A stretch of 64,000 nt of DNA, taken from NCBI RefSeq assembly GCF_015694525.1, contig NZ_JADQDM010000001.1:1-64000 (forward strand), read 5' to 3'. The notes under the pieces were generated by a model. That model was not told the DNA's origin, made no database searches, and saw only the letters and a list, made by a program, of their open reading frames with translations. Numbering within the stretch: position 1 is the first letter of the stretch; every line of letters starts with the position of its first letter. The translations under genes were made by a program, and so were the position numbers. This document shows positions 52,301 to 62,494 of this stretch, one piece after another. This DNA comes from Hymenobacter ruricola. Lineage in GTDB: Bacteria > Bacteroidota > Bacteroidia > Cytophagales > Hymenobacteraceae.

Positions 52301-53733
52301 CCGTGGCCACTACCACGCCGGAAGGCGTGAAGGGTGCTGTGGTAATGGGCCGCTCGGGTGAAATCCGTATCGTGGAGAAAGGCACGGGCCGCGTCTTCAC
52401 TTCCAACCACGTTCCCTACGGCTCGTTCATGCTCGTAACGGAAGGCCAACAAGTGGAAAAAGGCACGGAGCTGAATACCTGGGACCCCTACAACGCCGTT
52501 ATTCTGGCCGAGTTTGATGGTACCGTGCAGTTCGACGCCATCACCGAAGGCATCACCTACCGCGAAGAGTCGGACGAACAGACTGGTCACCGCGAGAAGG
52601 TGATTATCGAATCGAAGGCCAAGGACCAGAACCCGTCCATCATTGTGCGTCCCGGCAAAAAAGGCGATGTGGAAGGCCAGAAGGCCTACAGCATCCCGGT
52701 GGGCTCGCACTTGAACGTGGAGAACAACGACAAAATCACGGCCGGTCACATCCTGGCCAAGATTCCGCGCTCCGTGGGCAAGACCCGCGACATCACCGGT
52801 GGTCTGCCGCGTGTTACCGAACTCTTCGAGGCTCGTAACCCGTCTAACCCCGCCGTGGTCTCGGAAATCGATGGTGTGGTAACCTACGGCACCGTGAAGC
52901 GTGGCAACCGTGAAATCTTCGTGGAGTCGAAAGACGGCGTGAAGAAAAAATACATGGTGCCGCTGTCGAAGCACATTCTGGTGCAGGACAACGACTTCAT
53001 TCGCGCCGGCATGCCGCTGTCGGATGGTGCCATCACGCCTTCGGACATCCTGAGCATTCAGGGCCCCGGCGCCGTGCAGGAGTACCTCGTGAACGAGATT
53101 CAGGAAGTGTACCGCTTGCAGGGTGTGAAAATCAACGACAAGCACATCGAGGTGGTAGTCCGCCAGATGATGCAGAAAGTCGTGATTCTGGATGCCGGTG
53201 ACACGTCGTTCCTCGAAAACCAGGTGATTGACAAAATCATATTCATGGCTGAGAACGACATGATTATCGACATGAAGGTGGTGACCGAAGCCGGTGATTC
53301 GACCAACCTGAAGCCCGGTCAGATTGTGACGGCCCGTCGCCTCCGCGACGAGAACAGCAGCCTGAAGCGCCGTGACCTTGCCCTCGTCCAGGTGCGCGAT
53401 GCCCAGCCCGCCGTGTCGCGCCCCACGCTGCAAGGCATCACGCAGGCGTCGTTGGGTACGGCCTCGTTCATCTCGGCCGCATCCTTCCAGGAGACGACCA
53501 AGGTGCTGAGCGAAGCCGCCATCCGCGGCAAGGCCGACCAACTGTTGGGCTTGAAAGAGAACGTAATCGTCGGTCACCTCATCCCGGCCGGTACTGGCTT
53601 GCGCGAGTACACGCGTCAGGTAGTAGGCTCGAAAGAGGAAATGGAGGCTGCCCAAGCCGCCCAGGCCGCCGAAGCTGCCGTTCCCGCCAAGCGTCCCAGC
53701 CGTGCTGGCAAGCGCGAAGTGTCGGCTGAGTAA
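49381..53733 (+). CDS. rpoC: RNA polymerase beta' subunit
   Basis: This encodes 1450 residues. The N-terminal zinc site ([20 protein letters not shown]), the catalytic [12 protein letters not shown] (Asp474, 476, 478), the bridge/trigger region ([20 protein letters not shown]) and the second zinc site ([13 protein letters not shown]) are intact. The C-terminal tail is Ala/Lys-rich ([20 protein letters not shown]). It binds Mg for catalysis. A good terminator follows 21 bp after the stop. Confidence 0.97.
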   Translation: MAFAKNKKVVQDFSKVTISLASPEAILERSTGEVVKPETINYRTYKPEMGGLFCERIFGPVKDWECHCGKYKRIRYKGIICDRCGVEVTEKKVRRERMGHIELVVPVAHIWYFKSLPNKIGYLLGLPTKKLDQIIYYERYVVVQPGSLAEEGVQVLDFLTEDEYLDIIDKLPRENQMLPNEDPNKFIARMGADALHMLLERINLDELSYSLRDSAAHETSQQRKAEALKRLRVVEAFRDAATRIENKPEWMVIRMVPVIPPELRPLVPLDGGRFATSDLNDLYRRVIIRNNRLKRLIEIKAPEVILRNEKRMLQEAVDSLFDNSRKVNAVRAEGNRALKSLSDMLKGKQGRFRQNLLGKRVDYSGRSVIVVGPELKLHECGLPKNMAAELFKPFIIRKLIERGIVKTVKSAKKIVDRKDAVVWDILENVLKGHPVLLNRAPTLHRLGIQAFQPRLIEGKAIQLHPLVCTAFNADFDGDQMAVHVPLGPAAILEASMLMLASHNILNPANGAPIAVPSQDMVLGLYYVTKGKRSTENETIQGEGRVFYSDEEVVIAINEGQLSKHAYIKVRTQVRDENDDLVTKVVETVAGRVLFNQLVPEEVGFVDELLTKKKLQQIISLVFKRTGMARTAQFLDDIKTLGFQSAYKGGLSMGLGDINIPKEKDELVKQAQADVAAVTQNYQMGLITDNERYNQVIDIWTRINNQITETLMGRLEKENQGFNSIYMMMHSGARGSREQIRQLGGMRGLMAKPQKSLQGSIGEIIENPILSNFKEGLDVIEYFISTHGARKGLADTALKTADAGYLTRRLVDVSQDVIVNEQDCGTLRGIETFALKDNEDIVEPLSERILGRVTVHDIVDPNTNEVLLASGSEIKEDTTRRIDIAGIESVEIRSVLTCESKRGICAKCYGRNLASGRMVQRGEAVGVIAAQSIGEPGTQLTLRTFHVGGTASNIAVESSIKAKFAGVVEFEDVRTVATTTPEGVKGAVVMGRSGEIRIVEKGTGRVFTSNHVPYGSFMLVTEGQQVEKGTELNTWDPYNAVILAEFDGTVQFDAITEGITYREESDEQTGHREKVIIESKAKDQNPSIIVRPGKKGDVEGQKAYSIPVGSHLNVENNDKITAGHILAKIPRSVGKTRDITGGLPRVTELFEARNPSNPAVVSEIDGVVTYGTVKRGNREIFVESKDGVKKKYMVPLSKHILVQDNDFIRAGMPLSDGAITPSDILSIQGPGAVQEYLVNEIQEVYRLQGVKINDKHIEVVVRQMMQKVVILDAGDTSFLENQVIDKIIFMAENDMIIDMKVVTEAGDSTNLKPGQIVTARRLRDENSSLKRRDLALVQVRDAQPAVSRPTLQGITQASLGTASFISAASFQETTKVLSEAAIRGKADQLLGLKENVIVGHLIPAGTGLREYTRQVVGSKEEMEAAQAAQAAEAAVPAKRPSRAGKREVSAE

Positions 53734-53754
53734 TCCGCCGTAGGTTTGTAATGG

Positions 53755-53787
53755 AAAAGCCGACTGGGGTGACCCGGTCGGCTTTTT
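53755..53787 (+). terminator. rpoC terminator
   Basis: A 10-bp stem (aaaagccgac / gtcggctttt) ends in a T-run. It marks the end of the rpoB-rpoC unit. Confidence 0.85.
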
Positions 53788-53816
53788 CTGTTTAAGATTA
53801 ATTACAGCATGAGACA

Positions 53817-54128
53817 ATGCCGAAGTATACAATCGTAATTGGAAGTCCTATTGACTACGAAGAGCTAGTAGCATATGTATATGTTGAAAACGCTGAAGCT
53901 ACTGCGTCCGCTAAAAAATGGGCAGAAGAAAATGGGATTGACCAATTCGACCATATCGAAGTCAAGTCAAATGGACAACTAGTGGCTATTGTTAGCAAAG
54001 AGGAAGGGCCAGATAAAGTCATGGTTGAGTTATTTGGCTTGCTGAATGATAAGAAGACCAATAAAGTTGTCGACTTTGACCTATTAATTGAAGCACTTCA
54101 CAAAGCAAAAACTTCTCTTTTAGAATAG
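53817..54128 (+). CDS. Hypothetical small protein
   Basis: This encodes 103 residues starting MPKYTIVIGSPIDYEEL. It is acidic, without signal peptide or membrane helix, with alternating beta and helix (ELVAYVYVENAEATASAKKW). One line of the gene (53881-53940) counts 26 G+C in 60, clearly lower than its neighbours, so it may be a late insertion between rpoC and the DUF3467 gene. I do not recognise the family. Confidence 0.62.
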   Translation: MPKYTIVIGSPIDYEELVAYVYVENAEATASAKKWAEENGIDQFDHIEVKSNGQLVAIVSKEEGPDKVMVELFGLLNDKKTNKVVDFDLLIEALHKAKTSLLE

Positions 54129-54156
54129 ATTACCGGTAAACAGCCAAGTAAAGCAT

Positions 54157-54480
54157 ATGCAACCAACCGACCAAAACCCAGACCCCAACGCCATCAACAT
54201 CGAGCTTTCCGAAGCCATGGCCGAGGGCGAATACGCCAACCTCGCCATGATTGCGCATAGCAACAGCGAGTTTGTGATTGACTTCATCCGCATGATGCCC
54301 GGCCTGCCCAAGGCCAAGGTGAAGGCGCGCATCGTCGTCACGCCCGAGCACGCCAAGCGCCTCCTGCAAGCCCTCACCGAGAACATCGAGCGGTTTGAAG
54401 CCGCTTTCGGCACCATCAAGATGCAGAGCGAAGCCCCCAGCTACCCGATGAACTTCGGCGGCGCGGTAGGGGAGGCGTAA
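54157..54480 (+). CDS. DUF3467 domain-containing protein
   Basis: This encodes 107 residues. The core (AEGEYANLAMIAHSNSEFVI, DFIRMMPGLPKAKVKARIVV, HAKRLLQALTENIERFE) matches DUF3467, a small family found between rpoC and rpsL in Bacteroidota. Its function is unknown. The genomic link with polymerase and ribosome genes suggests a gene-expression role. It is followed by a strong terminator. Confidence 0.85.
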   Translation: MQPTDQNPDPNAINIELSEAMAEGEYANLAMIAHSNSEFVIDFIRMMPGLPKAKVKARIVVTPEHAKRLLQALTENIERFEAAFGTIKMQSEAPSYPMNFGGAVGEA

Positions 54481-54504
54481 GCTGAACCAGAAGCTCTAGC
54501 TGTG

Positions 54505-54537
54505 AAAGCGCCTCCATTTTCCAGTGGAGGCGCTTTT
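54505..54537 (+). terminator. Terminator before the rpsL unit
   Basis: A perfect 12-bp stem (aaagcgcctcca / tggaggcgcttt) with an 8-nt loop and a T-run lies 24 nt after the DUF3467 stop. Confidence 0.9.
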
Positions 54538-54584
54538 AATTTTGGCGCAAACTCAATGACCATAAAATTAACATCCTCACTCTG

Positions 54585-54617
54585 TTTGCTATTGCGCCGG
54601 AATACTCTTACCTTTGC
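54585..54617 (+). promoter_or_regulatory. Promoter of rpsL-rpsG-fusA
   Basis: TTTG at 54585-54588, a 20-nt spacer and TACCTTTGC at 54609-54617 fit the Bacteroidota consensus. The rpsL start is 46 nt further. Confidence 0.78.
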
Positions 54618-54663
54618 AAGCCAAATTTTAGGGGCAAACGGCTCCAAACCAACCATTCTCTAA

Positions 54664-55092
54664 ATGCCAACCATTAACCAACTCGTACGGAAAGGCCGTG
54701 AGGCTTTGACTACCAAGTCGAAGTCGCCCGCTCTTGATTCGTGCCCGCAGCGTCGGGGCGTGTGCACCCGTGTGTACACCACCACGCCTAAGAAGCCGAA
54801 CTCGGCTATGCGCAAAGTGGCCCGTGTGCGCCTTACTAACGGTAAGGAAGTAAACGCATACATCCCCGGTGAAGGCCACAACCTCCAGGAACACAGCATC
54901 GTGCTGATTCGTGGTGGCCGGGTTAAAGACTTGCCAGGCGTTCGCTACCACATCATCCGTGGCGCCCTAGACACCGCCGGTGTAAACGGCCGCACGCAGC
55001 GCCGCTCGAAGTACGGCGCCAAGCGTCCGAAGCCCGGTCAGCCCGCAGCAACGGGTAAAGGTGGCAAACCAGCACCCGGCAAAAAGAAGTAA
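54664..55092 (+). CDS. rpsL: Ribosomal protein S12
   Basis: This encodes 142 residues. It monitors decoding at the A site. [19 protein letters not shown] and the streptomycin-region [19 protein letters not shown] are exact family signatures. The C terminus has a Gly/Lys/Pro-rich tail of about 15 residues ([14 protein letters not shown]). rpsG follows after a heptad-repeat stem-loop. Confidence 0.97.
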   Translation: MPTINQLVRKGREALTTKSKSPALDSCPQRRGVCTRVYTTTPKKPNSAMRKVARVRLTNGKEVNAYIPGEGHNLQEHSIVLIRGGRVKDLPGVRYHIIRGALDTAGVNGRTQRRSKYGAKRPKPGQPAATGKGGKPAPGKKK

Positions 55093-55097
55093 TTAGA

Positions 55098-55182
55098 TAG
55101 TGCCTGGTGCTTGGTGCTTGGTGCTTGGGTCGTTGATACGAACTCAAGATGCCAAGCACCAAGCACCGAGCACCAAGCACTA
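55098..55182. repeat. Inverted repeat with heptad-repeat arms (GTGCTTG), rpsL/rpsG junction
   Basis: The left arm 55098-55129 reads as GTGCCTG GTGCTTG and again GTGCTTG GTGCTTG. The right arm 55151-55182 is its reverse complement with 3 differences in 32. The loop is 21 nt. The element nearly fills the rpsL-rpsG gap and ends 10 bp before the rpsG start codon. There is no T-run. Confidence 0.9.
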
Positions 55183-55191
55183 CATATAATC

Positions 55192-55659
55192 ATGAGAAAG
55201 TCAAAACCGAAAAAGCGCGTTCTGCTGCCGGACCCTAAATACAAGGAGACGCTGGTAACCCGCTTCGTGAACTACATGATGTACGACGGCAAGAAAAACC
55301 TGGCGTACACCATCTTCTATGACGCCTGCGACCTCGTGGAGCAGCGCACCAAGGAGAGCGGCCTCGAAATGTGGCGCAAAGCATTGAACAACGTGATGCC
55401 CACCGTGGAAGTGAAAAGCCGCCGCGTAGGTGGTGCTACCTTCCAGGTTCCGATTGAAGTGCGCGCTGACCGCCGCATTTCGGTGGGTGCCAAGTGGATG
55501 ATTCAGTACGCCCGTCGTCGTGGTGAGAAGACCATGAAGGACAAGCTGGCCGGCGAAATCATCGCTGCCGCCAAAGGCGAAGGTGCTGCCGTTAAGAAAA
55601 AAGACGACACCCACCGCATGGCCGAGGCCAACAAGGCCTTCTCGCACTTCCGTTTCTAA
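55192..55659 (+). CDS. rpsG: Ribosomal protein S7
   Basis: This encodes 155 residues from ATG 55192; the frame continues upstream through the stem-loop, which is not coding. S7 nucleates the 30S head. [39 protein letters not shown] and [19 protein letters not shown] are typical. It lies between two repeat-armed stem-loops. Confidence 0.97.
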   Translation: MRKSKPKKRVLLPDPKYKETLVTRFVNYMMYDGKKNLAYTIFYDACDLVEQRTKESGLEMWRKALNNVMPTVEVKSRRVGGATFQVPIEVRADRRISVGAKWMIQYARRRGEKTMKDKLAGEIIAAAKGEGAAVKKKDDTHRMAEANKAFSHFRF

Positions 55660-55662
55660 CCA

Positions 55663-55755
55663 AGTGCGAATAAGCGAATGAGTGAATGAGTGATTTACCC
55701 CTAACGGAACCTAATCACTGATTCACTCATTCGCTTATTCACTAACTCACTCATT
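55663..55755. repeat. Inverted repeat with octad-repeat arms (GAATNAGN), rpsG/fusA junction
   Basis: The left arm 55663-55694 contains GAATAAGC GAATGAGT then GAATGAGT. The right arm 55714-55743 is its reverse complement apart from a 2-nt gap and one mismatch. Further units run to 55755. The unit is 8 bp, unlike the 7-bp units of the other three. It starts 4 bp after the rpsG stop and ends 6 bp before the fusA start codon. Confidence 0.9.
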
Positions 55756-55761
55756 GTAACA

Positions 55762-57900
55762 ATGGCCGTTAATAAAGACCTTTATTACCTCCGCAACATC
55801 GGGATTATGGCGCACATCGACGCCGGTAAGACCACGACGTCGGAGCGTATTCTGTACTACACGGGTAAAACCCACAAAATCGGGGAAGTGCACGATGGTG
55901 CGGCCACGATGGACTGGATGGAGCAGGAGCAGGAGCGTGGCATCACGATTACTTCGGCTGCTACCACCACCTTCTGGAACTACCCGACCGACATCAAGGG
56001 CGACCCGACGTCGGAAACCAAGCAGTACAAAATCAACCTGATTGACACCCCCGGCCACGTTGACTTCACGGTAGAAGTAGAACGTTCGCTGCGCGTGCTC
56101 GACGGTGCTGTGGCTTTGTTCTGCGCCGTTTCGGGCGTGGAGCCGCAGTCGGAAACCGTATGGCGTCAGGCTGATAAGTACAAAGTGCCCCGCATTTGTT
56201 TCGTCAACAAGATGGACCGTGCCGGTGCAGACTTCTTCAAAGCTGTAAACGAAATCAAGGAGAAACTGGGCGCTAACCCCATTCCCCTGCAGATTCCGAT
56301 TGGAGCTGAGGAAACCTTTAAAGGCGTAGTTGACCTGCTGACTGGCAAAGCCATCGTGTGGGACGATAAAACCGAAGGCAAGTCATACGACGAAATCCCC
56401 GTTCCCGAGGACCTCGTTGACACGGTGCGCGAGTGGCGCGAGAAGCTCGTGGAAAGCGTTGCTGAATACGACGACACGTTGATGGAGAAATTCTTCGACA
56501 ACCCCGACTCGATTACCCGCGAAGAAATGATGGTTGTTATCCGCCAGGCGGTTATCGACATGAAGTTCTCGCCCGTACTCTGCGGTTCGGCTTTCAAAAA
56601 CAAGGGTGTACAAACGATGCTGGATGCTGTTATGGCGTACCTGCCGTCGCCGCTCGACATGCCCGCCATCATCGGTACCAACCCCGAAAGCGGCGACGAA
56701 ATCGAGCGTCACCCCGATAACTCGGAGCCCTTCACCGCCCTGGCGTTCAAAATTGCTACCGACCCGTTCGTAGGCCGTTTGTGCTTCTTCCGCTGCTACA
56801 GCGGCGTGCTGGACTCGGGCTCGTACGTGCTCAACAACCGCACTGGTAAAAAGGAGCGTATTTCGCGCCTCATGCAGATGCACTCCAACAAGCAGAACCC
56901 CATCGACAAGATTCAGGCCGGTGACATTGCTGCAGGCGTTGGTTTCAAAGACATCAAAACCGGCGACACGCTGACCGATGAGAAGAACCCGATGGTTCTG
57001 GAATCGATGAGCTTCCCCGAGCCGGTAATTGGTTACGCCATCGAGCCGAAAACGCAAGCTGACGTCGACAAAATGGGCATGGCCATCGCCAAGCTCATCG
57101 AGGAAGACCCCACGCTGCGCGTGAACACGGACGAGGAAACCGGCCAGACCATCCTCCGCGGCATGGGCGAGCTTCACCTTGAAATCATCATCGACCGTAT
57201 GCGTCGTGAATTTAAAGTGGAAATCAACCAGGGTGCCCCGCAGGTGGCCTACAAGGAGATTCTCACCAAGGTGGTTGACCACCGCGAGACGTATAAGAAG
57301 CAGACTGGTGGCCGCGGTAAATTCGGCGACATCGTGTTTGAGCTGGGCCCGAAAGAAACCGAGCCGGAGAAACCCGGTCTGGAGTTCGACAACGCCATCG
57401 TAGGCGGTGTTATCCCGCGCGAATTCATCCAGCCCATCCAGAAAGGTTTCGAAGAAGCCATGAAGCGTGGCCCGCTGGCCGGCTTCCCGCTCGAAGCCAT
57501 GAAGGTGCGTCTGTACCACGGTTCGTTCCACGACGTTGACTCGGACGCCCTGTCGTTCGAACTCGCCGCCCGTGACGGTTTCCGTGAAGCTGCCAAGAAG
57601 GCCGGCCCGAAATTGCTGGAGCCCATCATGGCCGTTGAAGTGGTTTGCCCCGACGAGTACACGGGTCCCGTAACCGGTGACTTGAACCGTCGTCGTGGTC
57701 TGATGAAAGGCATGGACACCAAGGCTGGTGCTCAGGTTATCAAGGCCGATGTTCCGCTGTCGGAACTGTTCGGCTACGTAACTGCGCTCCGTACGATTTC
57801 GTCGGGCCGTGCCTCGGCTTCGCTCACGTTCTCGCACTACGAGCAGGTGCCCACCAACCTGGCTGACGCCATCGTTGCCAAAACCAAAGGAGGTAAATAA
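55762..57900 (+). CDS. fusA: Elongation factor G
   Basis: This encodes 712 residues. The GTPase drives translocation and, with RRF, ribosome recycling. The P-loop [16 protein letters not shown], switch [21 protein letters not shown] and [10 protein letters not shown] are present. Domains II to V follow to the C-terminal [20 protein letters not shown]. rpsJ follows after 38 bp. It is the third gene of the rpsL unit. Confidence 0.98.
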   Translation: MAVNKDLYYLRNIGIMAHIDAGKTTTSERILYYTGKTHKIGEVHDGAATMDWMEQEQERGITITSAATTTFWNYPTDIKGDPTSETKQYKINLIDTPGHVDFTVEVERSLRVLDGAVALFCAVSGVEPQSETVWRQADKYKVPRICFVNKMDRAGADFFKAVNEIKEKLGANPIPLQIPIGAEETFKGVVDLLTGKAIVWDDKTEGKSYDEIPVPEDLVDTVREWREKLVESVAEYDDTLMEKFFDNPDSITREEMMVVIRQAVIDMKFSPVLCGSAFKNKGVQTMLDAVMAYLPSPLDMPAIIGTNPESGDEIERHPDNSEPFTALAFKIATDPFVGRLCFFRCYSGVLDSGSYVLNNRTGKKERISRLMQMHSNKQNPIDKIQAGDIAAGVGFKDIKTGDTLTDEKNPMVLESMSFPEPVIGYAIEPKTQADVDKMGMAIAKLIEEDPTLRVNTDEETGQTILRGMGELHLEIIIDRMRREFKVEINQGAPQVAYKEILTKVVDHRETYKKQTGGRGKFGDIVFELGPKETEPEKPGLEFDNAIVGGVIPREFIQPIQKGFEEAMKRGPLAGFPLEAMKVRLYHGSFHDVDSDALSFELAARDGFREAAKKAGPKLLEPIMAVEVVCPDEYTGPVTGDLNRRRGLMKGMDTKAGAQVIKADVPLSELFGYVTALRTISSGRASASLTFSHYEQVPTNLADAIVAKTKGGK

Positions 57901-57938
57901 GCTTTTCTAACTGGAGCAATCGGCTCCTACCCAACACA

Positions 57939-58244
57939 ATGAACCAGAAAATTCGCATCAAGCTGAAAAGCTACGACCACAACCTGGTCGACAAATCCTC
58001 CGAGAAAATCGTGAAGGCTGTGAAGGCCACCGGTGCTATCGTGAGCGGCCCCATTCCGTTGCCCACGCAGAAGGAGAAATTCACCGTGCTACGCTCGCCC
58101 CACGTGAACAAGAAGAGCCGGGAGCAATTCCAGCTCTGCACCTACAAGCGCCTAGTGGACATCTTCTCAACCTCATCGAAGACCGTTGATGCCCTCATGA
58201 AGCTGGAACTGCCCAGCGGCGTTGACGTAGAAATCAAAGTCTGA
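57939..58244 (+). CDS. rpsJ: Ribosomal protein S10
   Basis: This encodes 101 residues. It sits in the 30S head and also serves as NusE in antitermination. [40 protein letters not shown] and [15 protein letters not shown] are signatures. Normally rplC would follow directly, but here a terminator and an unrelated membrane gene intervene. Confidence 0.97.
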   Translation: MNQKIRIKLKSYDHNLVDKSSEKIVKAVKATGAIVSGPIPLPTQKEKFTVLRSPHVNKKSREQFQLCTYKRLVDIFSTSSKTVDALMKLELPSGVDVEIKV

Positions 58245-58271
58245 GAAGTCAATTTCAGTCTTAATTGAGTT

Positions 58272-58307
58272 AAAGCCCTGCCGTGATTCGTCGCGGTAGG
58301 GCTTTTT
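58272..58307 (+). terminator. Terminator after rpsJ
   Basis: A 12-bp stem (aaagccctgccg / cggtagggcttt, one G-T pair) ends in TTTTT, 27 nt after rpsJ. It closes the str-type unit. Confidence 0.85.
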
Positions 58308-58340
58308 CTTTGGAACTTGCGGGGCCATTTTTCTGACTAC

Positions 58341-59615
58341 ATGCAATCTGTTTTCTCTGTTGCCCGCCTGCACTTAGCCGCATTGTTTTTCTGTAGTTGC
58401 ATCATCGTCGGAATTTTCATTGCCCACTGGTTTCGGATTCTACCCAGTATCGGGATGGCCGGCATTGCGCTTACGGGGCTTATCTACGCCATTACATACC
58501 GTCATATAGCGAACAGCCAAGCATGGCCAGTATTTGGCAGCCTGTTTCTGGTATTCCTATTACACCTTTTCCAGGGCTTAAATACAGATGCGTCAAACAT
58601 AGGCGAATACGGCCGTGACATAGTTCTGCAACTGCCGTTTCTCGCATTGGTACTTGGGTTCTGGCTGCTGCCGGCATTGCCAAGCCGATATTTGCGATGG
58701 CTGTGGTTGCTACTCATTACTGCGACCCTTGTTGCAGCTCTTGGAGCTACTATCAACTATCTGCTGCATACCAGTACCGTCAATGAGATGTATCTGCATT
58801 CGAAGGTGATGCCGACTGAGCCGGACCACATTCGCTTTAGTCTCATCATCGCATTGGCCATTGCGGCTGGAACTCTGCTGCTTGCGCATGGTGCAGTGCA
58901 ACCTAAGTGGCGAGCGTGGCTTATTGGAGCAATTGTCGCCCTTGCTCTTTTCCTGCACTTGCTGGCTGTGCGTAGCGGGGAAATGACTTTTTACGCTTTA
59001 GGTGGACTGGCAATTCTGTGGTTGGTGCTCCGCAAGCGCCGGTGGAAGCAAGCCGGTGCGTTAGGAGCTGTTCTATTAATGCTACCCTTGCTGAGCTACC
59101 TGGCTTTTCCCACGTTTCGCAACAAGGTTTACAACACGCAGGAGGACGTTGGGAAGGTGAAGCAAACTGATGCTTCCGAAGGCAAAAACTTCTCTATTGC
59201 TGCTCGGGTGTATTCCTATAAATCTGCTCTGGCTGTGTGGCAGGATAATAAATGGGTAGGGGTGGGGAAAGCCGATTTGGAAGGGGAGATGGCAAAGCGC
59301 TACGTCAAGCTATATCCTGAAATGACCTCTGAATTCTACATCATGCCCCACAACCAATACCTCTACAACCTTGCCGCTTTCGGCACCTTGGGATTTGTGG
59401 TTTTCCTGGTTGGCATGTTCTATCCAGCGTGGTGGGCCCGCCGGAAGCACGCTCCACTACTGTTAGCCCAATACGTCAGCATTGCGCTTTCCTTCTTAGT
59501 CGAATACACGCTGGAAACGCAGATTGGCCTAGCCTTCGTAGTCTTCTTCCTGCTTCTGGCCTTGCAAGGCTCTTTGCCCAGCGACGACAACGACCCCACT
59601 TGGCGTCCGGCCTAA
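58341..59615 (+). CDS. O-antigen ligase-like membrane protein
   Basis: This encodes 424 residues from ATG 58341. About ten to twelve hydrophobic helices are visible (for example FFCSCIIVGIFIAHWFRIL and GFWLLPALP), with a large loop near residues 270-345 carrying the PHNQYLYNLAAFGTLG motif of Wzy/WaaL-type ligases. Such enzymes join or polymerise surface glycans on the periplasmic face. It sits inside the ribosomal protein cluster between rpsJ and rplC, with a terminator before and a promoter after. One line (58741-58800) counts 25 G+C in 60, lower than neighbours, hinting at acquisition. Confidence 0.8.
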   Translation: MQSVFSVARLHLAALFFCSCIIVGIFIAHWFRILPSIGMAGIALTGLIYAITYRHIANSQAWPVFGSLFLVFLLHLFQGLNTDASNIGEYGRDIVLQLPFLALVLGFWLLPALPSRYLRWLWLLLITATLVAALGATINYLLHTSTVNEMYLHSKVMPTEPDHIRFSLIIALAIAAGTLLLAHGAVQPKWRAWLIGAIVALALFLHLLAVRSGEMTFYALGGLAILWLVLRKRRWKQAGALGAVLLMLPLLSYLAFPTFRNKVYNTQEDVGKVKQTDASEGKNFSIAARVYSYKSALAVWQDNKWVGVGKADLEGEMAKRYVKLYPEMTSEFYIMPHNQYLYNLAAFGTLGFVVFLVGMFYPAWWARRKHAPLLLAQYVSIALSFLVEYTLETQIGLAFVVFFLLLALQGSLPSDDNDPTWRPA

Positions 59616-59682
59616 CTCGCCCGGCAAAACACGCCTTCTGCCGGAGCTAACAGCCTCACTGCGAAAATATTTCTACGCTCGG

Positions 59683-59715
59683 TTGTGATTCCCGAGCCTT
59701 TTTTCCTATCTTTGC
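59683..59715 (+). promoter_or_regulatory. Promoter of rplC-rplD-rplW-rplB unit
   Basis: TTG at 59683-59685, a 21-nt spacer and TATCTTTGC at 59707-59715 fit the Bacteroidota consensus. It restores independent expression of the S10-type operon after the inserted gene. Confidence 0.72.
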
Positions 59716-59776
59716 ACTCCCTTAGCGAAAACGGCACTCGGTCGTTTTCTTTTTGTGTCATTTAATCATTAACAGA

Positions 59777-60397
59777 ATGCCTGGCATCATCGGTAAAAAA
59801 ATCGGTATGACAAGCCTCTTCACTCCGGACGGGAAAAACATTCCCTGCACGCTCATTGAAGCGGGTCCGTGCGTAGTGACGCAGGTTAAGACTATCGCGA
59901 ATGACGGTTACACCGCCATTCAAATTGGGTACGGCGAGAAAAAAGAGAAGAATACCACCAAAGCCTTGGTTGGTCACTTCAAAAAAGCCGGTACGACCCC
60001 CAAGAAAAAACTGGTTGAATTCCGCCTCGACGCCGAATCGACCTACGCCGCTGGCGCCACCATCGATGCTACCCTCTTCGAGGAAGGCGAGTTTGTGGAC
60101 GTAGTAGGCACTTCCAAAGGCAAGGGTTTCCAGGGCGTTGTAAAGCGTTACAACTTCCAGGGTGTTGGTGGCCAGACCCACGGCCAGCACAACCGCCTGC
60201 GTCACCCCGGTTCTATCGGTGCTTGCTCGTGGCCTTCGCGCGTATTCAAAGGAATGCGCATGGGTGGCCGCATGGGCAACGACCGCGTGAAAGTGCAGAA
60301 CCTGAAGGTGATGCGCGTAGTAGGCGACAAGAACCTGATTCTGGTGAGCGGCTCGATTCCCGGCGCGAAGAATTCTTACGTGGTAATCGAGAAATAG
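59777..60397 (+). CDS. rplC: Ribosomal protein L3
   Basis: This encodes 206 residues from ATG 59777; an earlier in-frame start adds eight residues that do not match the family. It is an early 50S assembly protein. [39 protein letters not shown] and [25 protein letters not shown] central sequence are diagnostic. rplD follows after 9 bp. Confidence 0.96.
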   Translation: MPGIIGKKIGMTSLFTPDGKNIPCTLIEAGPCVVTQVKTIANDGYTAIQIGYGEKKEKNTTKALVGHFKKAGTTPKKKLVEFRLDAESTYAAGATIDATLFEEGEFVDVVGTSKGKGFQGVVKRYNFQGVGGQTHGQHNRLRHPGSIGACSWPSRVFKGMRMGGRMGNDRVKVQNLKVMRVVGDKNLILVSGSIPGAKNSYVVIEK

Positions 60398-60406
60398 ACT
60401 AGTACG

Positions 60407-61045
60407 ATGGAACTCGCAGTATATAACCTCAAAGGCGAAGACACCGGCCGCAAAGTGACCCTGTCTGACGCCATCTTCGGTCTCGAAGTAAACGAGCACG
60501 TGATGTACCTGGACGTGAAGCAGTACCTGGCCAACCAGCGCCAGGGCACGCACAAGTCCAAGCAGCGCAACGAGGTGCACGGCACCACGAAGAAGCTGAA
60601 GAAACAAAAAGGTACGGGCGGTGCCCGCGCCGGCAGCATGAAGTCGGGTGTGTTCGTTGGTGGTGGCCGGATGTTCGGTCCGCAGCCCCGCGACTACAGC
60701 TTCAAGCTGAACAAGAAGACCAAGCGCGTAGCTCGTTTGTCGGCTCTGTCGAGCCTGGCGAAGGATGGCAAAATCTCCGTTGTGGAGAACATTGCCATGA
60801 CGGCTCCCCGCACCAAGGACTTCGTTGCCATCCTGGACGGCCTCAAGCTGACCAACGGCAAAAAGACCATGCTTGTAACCGGCGAGGTGAACAAGAACGT
60901 CATCCTCAGCGCCCGCAACCTGCAGAAAGTGAAAGTGTCGACGCCCATCGGCCTCAATACCCACGACTTGCTGAACACGGACACGCTCCTGATTTCGGAA
61001 GACGGCATGGCTTCATTGGTTGAACTCTATAGCACCGCCGAATAA
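60407..61045 (+). CDS. rplD: Ribosomal protein L4
   Basis: This encodes 212 residues. It lines the exit tunnel and, in some bacteria, represses its operon. The globular start (ELAVYNLKGEDTGRKVTLSD), the basic loop (RQGTHKSKQRNEVHGTTKKL), and KMFGPQPRDYS-like centre are present. Its last base overlaps the first base of rplW. Confidence 0.96.
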   Translation: MELAVYNLKGEDTGRKVTLSDAIFGLEVNEHVMYLDVKQYLANQRQGTHKSKQRNEVHGTTKKLKKQKGTGGARAGSMKSGVFVGGGRMFGPQPRDYSFKLNKKTKRVARLSALSSLAKDGKISVVENIAMTAPRTKDFVAILDGLKLTNGKKTMLVTGEVNKNVILSARNLQKVKVSTPIGLNTHDLLNTDTLLISEDGMASLVELYSTAE

Positions 61046-61332
61046 TGAGCACCCTGAAACGCCCCATCGTTACCGAAAAGGCCACCGGCCTCAACGAGAA
61101 AGGTCGCTACACCTTCGAAGTGGAGCGCACCGCCAACAAAGTGCAAATCAAGAAGGACATCGAAACGCTGTACGGCGTGACGATTACCGACATCAACACG
61201 ATGCGCACCATTGGCAAAATGAAGTCGAAAGGCACCAAAGGCGGCCAGGTTTCCGGTCGTCGTGCCCACGGCAAGAAAGCCATTGTTACCGTGAAAGAAG
61301 GCGATGTAATCGACTTCTACGGCAACCTGTAG
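61045..61332 (+). CDS. rplW: Ribosomal protein L23
   Basis: This encodes 95 residues. It sits at the tunnel exit and docks SRP and trigger factor. LKRPIVTEKATGLNEKGRYT and KKDIETLYGVTITDINTMRT are typical. Its start overlaps the rplD stop by one base. Confidence 0.95.
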   Translation: MSTLKRPIVTEKATGLNEKGRYTFEVERTANKVQIKKDIETLYGVTITDINTMRTIGKMKSKGTKGGQVSGRRAHGKKAIVTVKEGDVIDFYGNL

Positions 61333-61383
61333 GCCTTTCGCCAACAAAAGATTCTTCCGCCGCAAAAGCACAACTAGCTAGTA

Positions 61384-62211
61384 ATGGCACTTAAAAAACT
61401 CAGACCAACAACCCCAGGGCAGCGCTTCCGCGTTGCGCCGGCGTTCGACGAGATTACGACGTCGACCCCGGAGAAGTCGCTGATGACTTCCCTCTCCAAA
61501 TCGGGTGGCCGGAACTCTTCCGGTAAAATGTCCAACCGCTACATCGGCGGTGGTCATAAAACCCAGTACCGCATCGTGGACTTCAAGCGCGACAAAGCCG
61601 GTGTTCCGGCCGTCGTGAAGTCCATCGAGTACGACCCCAACCGCACTGCGCGCATCGCCTTGGTAAACTATGCCGATGGTGAGAAGCGTTACATCATCGC
61701 TCCCGCCGGCATGACGGTAGGCGCGAAGATTGTGTCGGGCCCCGGCGTCGCTCCCGAAGTAGGCAATACCTTGCCGCTGCGCGAGATTCCCCTCGGTACC
61801 ATCCTCCACAACATCGAATTGCAGCCCGGCCAGGGCGCTGCAATGGCTCGCTCGGCCGGTACCTACGCCCAAATCGTAGCCCGCGAAGAGAAGTACGCCA
61901 CGCTGAAATTGCCTTCCGGCGAGATGCGCATGGTGCTCGTTACCTGCATGGCCACCGTTGGTACCGTGTCGAACGGTGACCACATGAACACCGTGATGGG
62001 CAAAGCCGGCCGTAACCGGTGGGCTGGTCGTCGTCCGCGCGTTCGTGGTGTGGTAATGAACCCTGTCGACCACCCCATGGGTGGTGGCGAAGGCAAATCG
62101 TCGGGTGGTCACCCGCGTAGCCGTAACGGCATTTTGGCTAAGGGCCAGAAGACCCGTAACAAGAACAAGTATTCGGAGAACCTGATTGTGAGCCGCAAAG
62201 GCAAGAAGTAA
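61384..62211 (+). CDS. rplB: Ribosomal protein L2
   Basis: This encodes 275 residues. It is needed for subunit joining and peptidyl transfer. [38 protein letters not shown] and the C-terminal [20 protein letters not shown] with its conserved His are present. rpsS follows after 3 bp. Confidence 0.97.
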   Translation: MALKKLRPTTPGQRFRVAPAFDEITTSTPEKSLMTSLSKSGGRNSSGKMSNRYIGGGHKTQYRIVDFKRDKAGVPAVVKSIEYDPNRTARIALVNYADGEKRYIIAPAGMTVGAKIVSGPGVAPEVGNTLPLREIPLGTILHNIELQPGQGAAMARSAGTYAQIVAREEKYATLKLPSGEMRMVLVTCMATVGTVSNGDHMNTVMGKAGRNRWAGRRPRVRGVVMNPVDHPMGGGEGKSSGGHPRSRNGILAKGQKTRNKNKYSENLIVSRKGKK

Positions 62212-62214
62212 TAT

Positions 62215-62493
62215 ATGGCACGTTCACTCAAAAAAGGGCCGTACATTGACTTCCGGCTGGAAAAGAAAGTCACGGCACTCGAAACGGCTGGTAAGAAATC
62301 GGTGGTGAAGACTTGGTCGCGCCGCTCGATGATTTCCCCGGATTTCGTTGGCCACACATTCGCTGTTCACAACGGCAATAAGTTCATCCCGGTGTATGTG
62401 ACCGAGAACATGGTAGGGCACAAGTTGGGCGAATTTGCCCCGACGCGTAACTTCCGTGGTCACGTCGCCAAAAAAGATAAAGGCAAGCGCTAA
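62215..62493 (+). CDS. rpsS: Ribosomal protein S19
   Basis: This encodes 92 residues. It is part of the 30S head near the A-site finger. [39 protein letters not shown] and [15 protein letters not shown] are signatures. rplV starts one base after its stop codon. Confidence 0.96.
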   Translation: MARSLKKGPYIDFRLEKKVTALETAGKKSVVKTWSRRSMISPDFVGHTFAVHNGNKFIPVYVTENMVGHKLGEFAPTRNFRGHVAKKDKGKR

Positions 62494-62494
62494 G

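Noticed and set aside
51856..53832. 658-codon open frame antisense to rpoC
   Set aside because: rpoC is certain on the plus strand. The antisense product is low in recognisable structure and has the same compositional signature as other shadows.
55098..55182. Possible CRISPR or tandem-repeat array at the rpsL/rpsG gap
   Set aside because: Units are 7 bp with no spacers, and the two halves are inverted. It is a stem-loop, not a CRISPR array.
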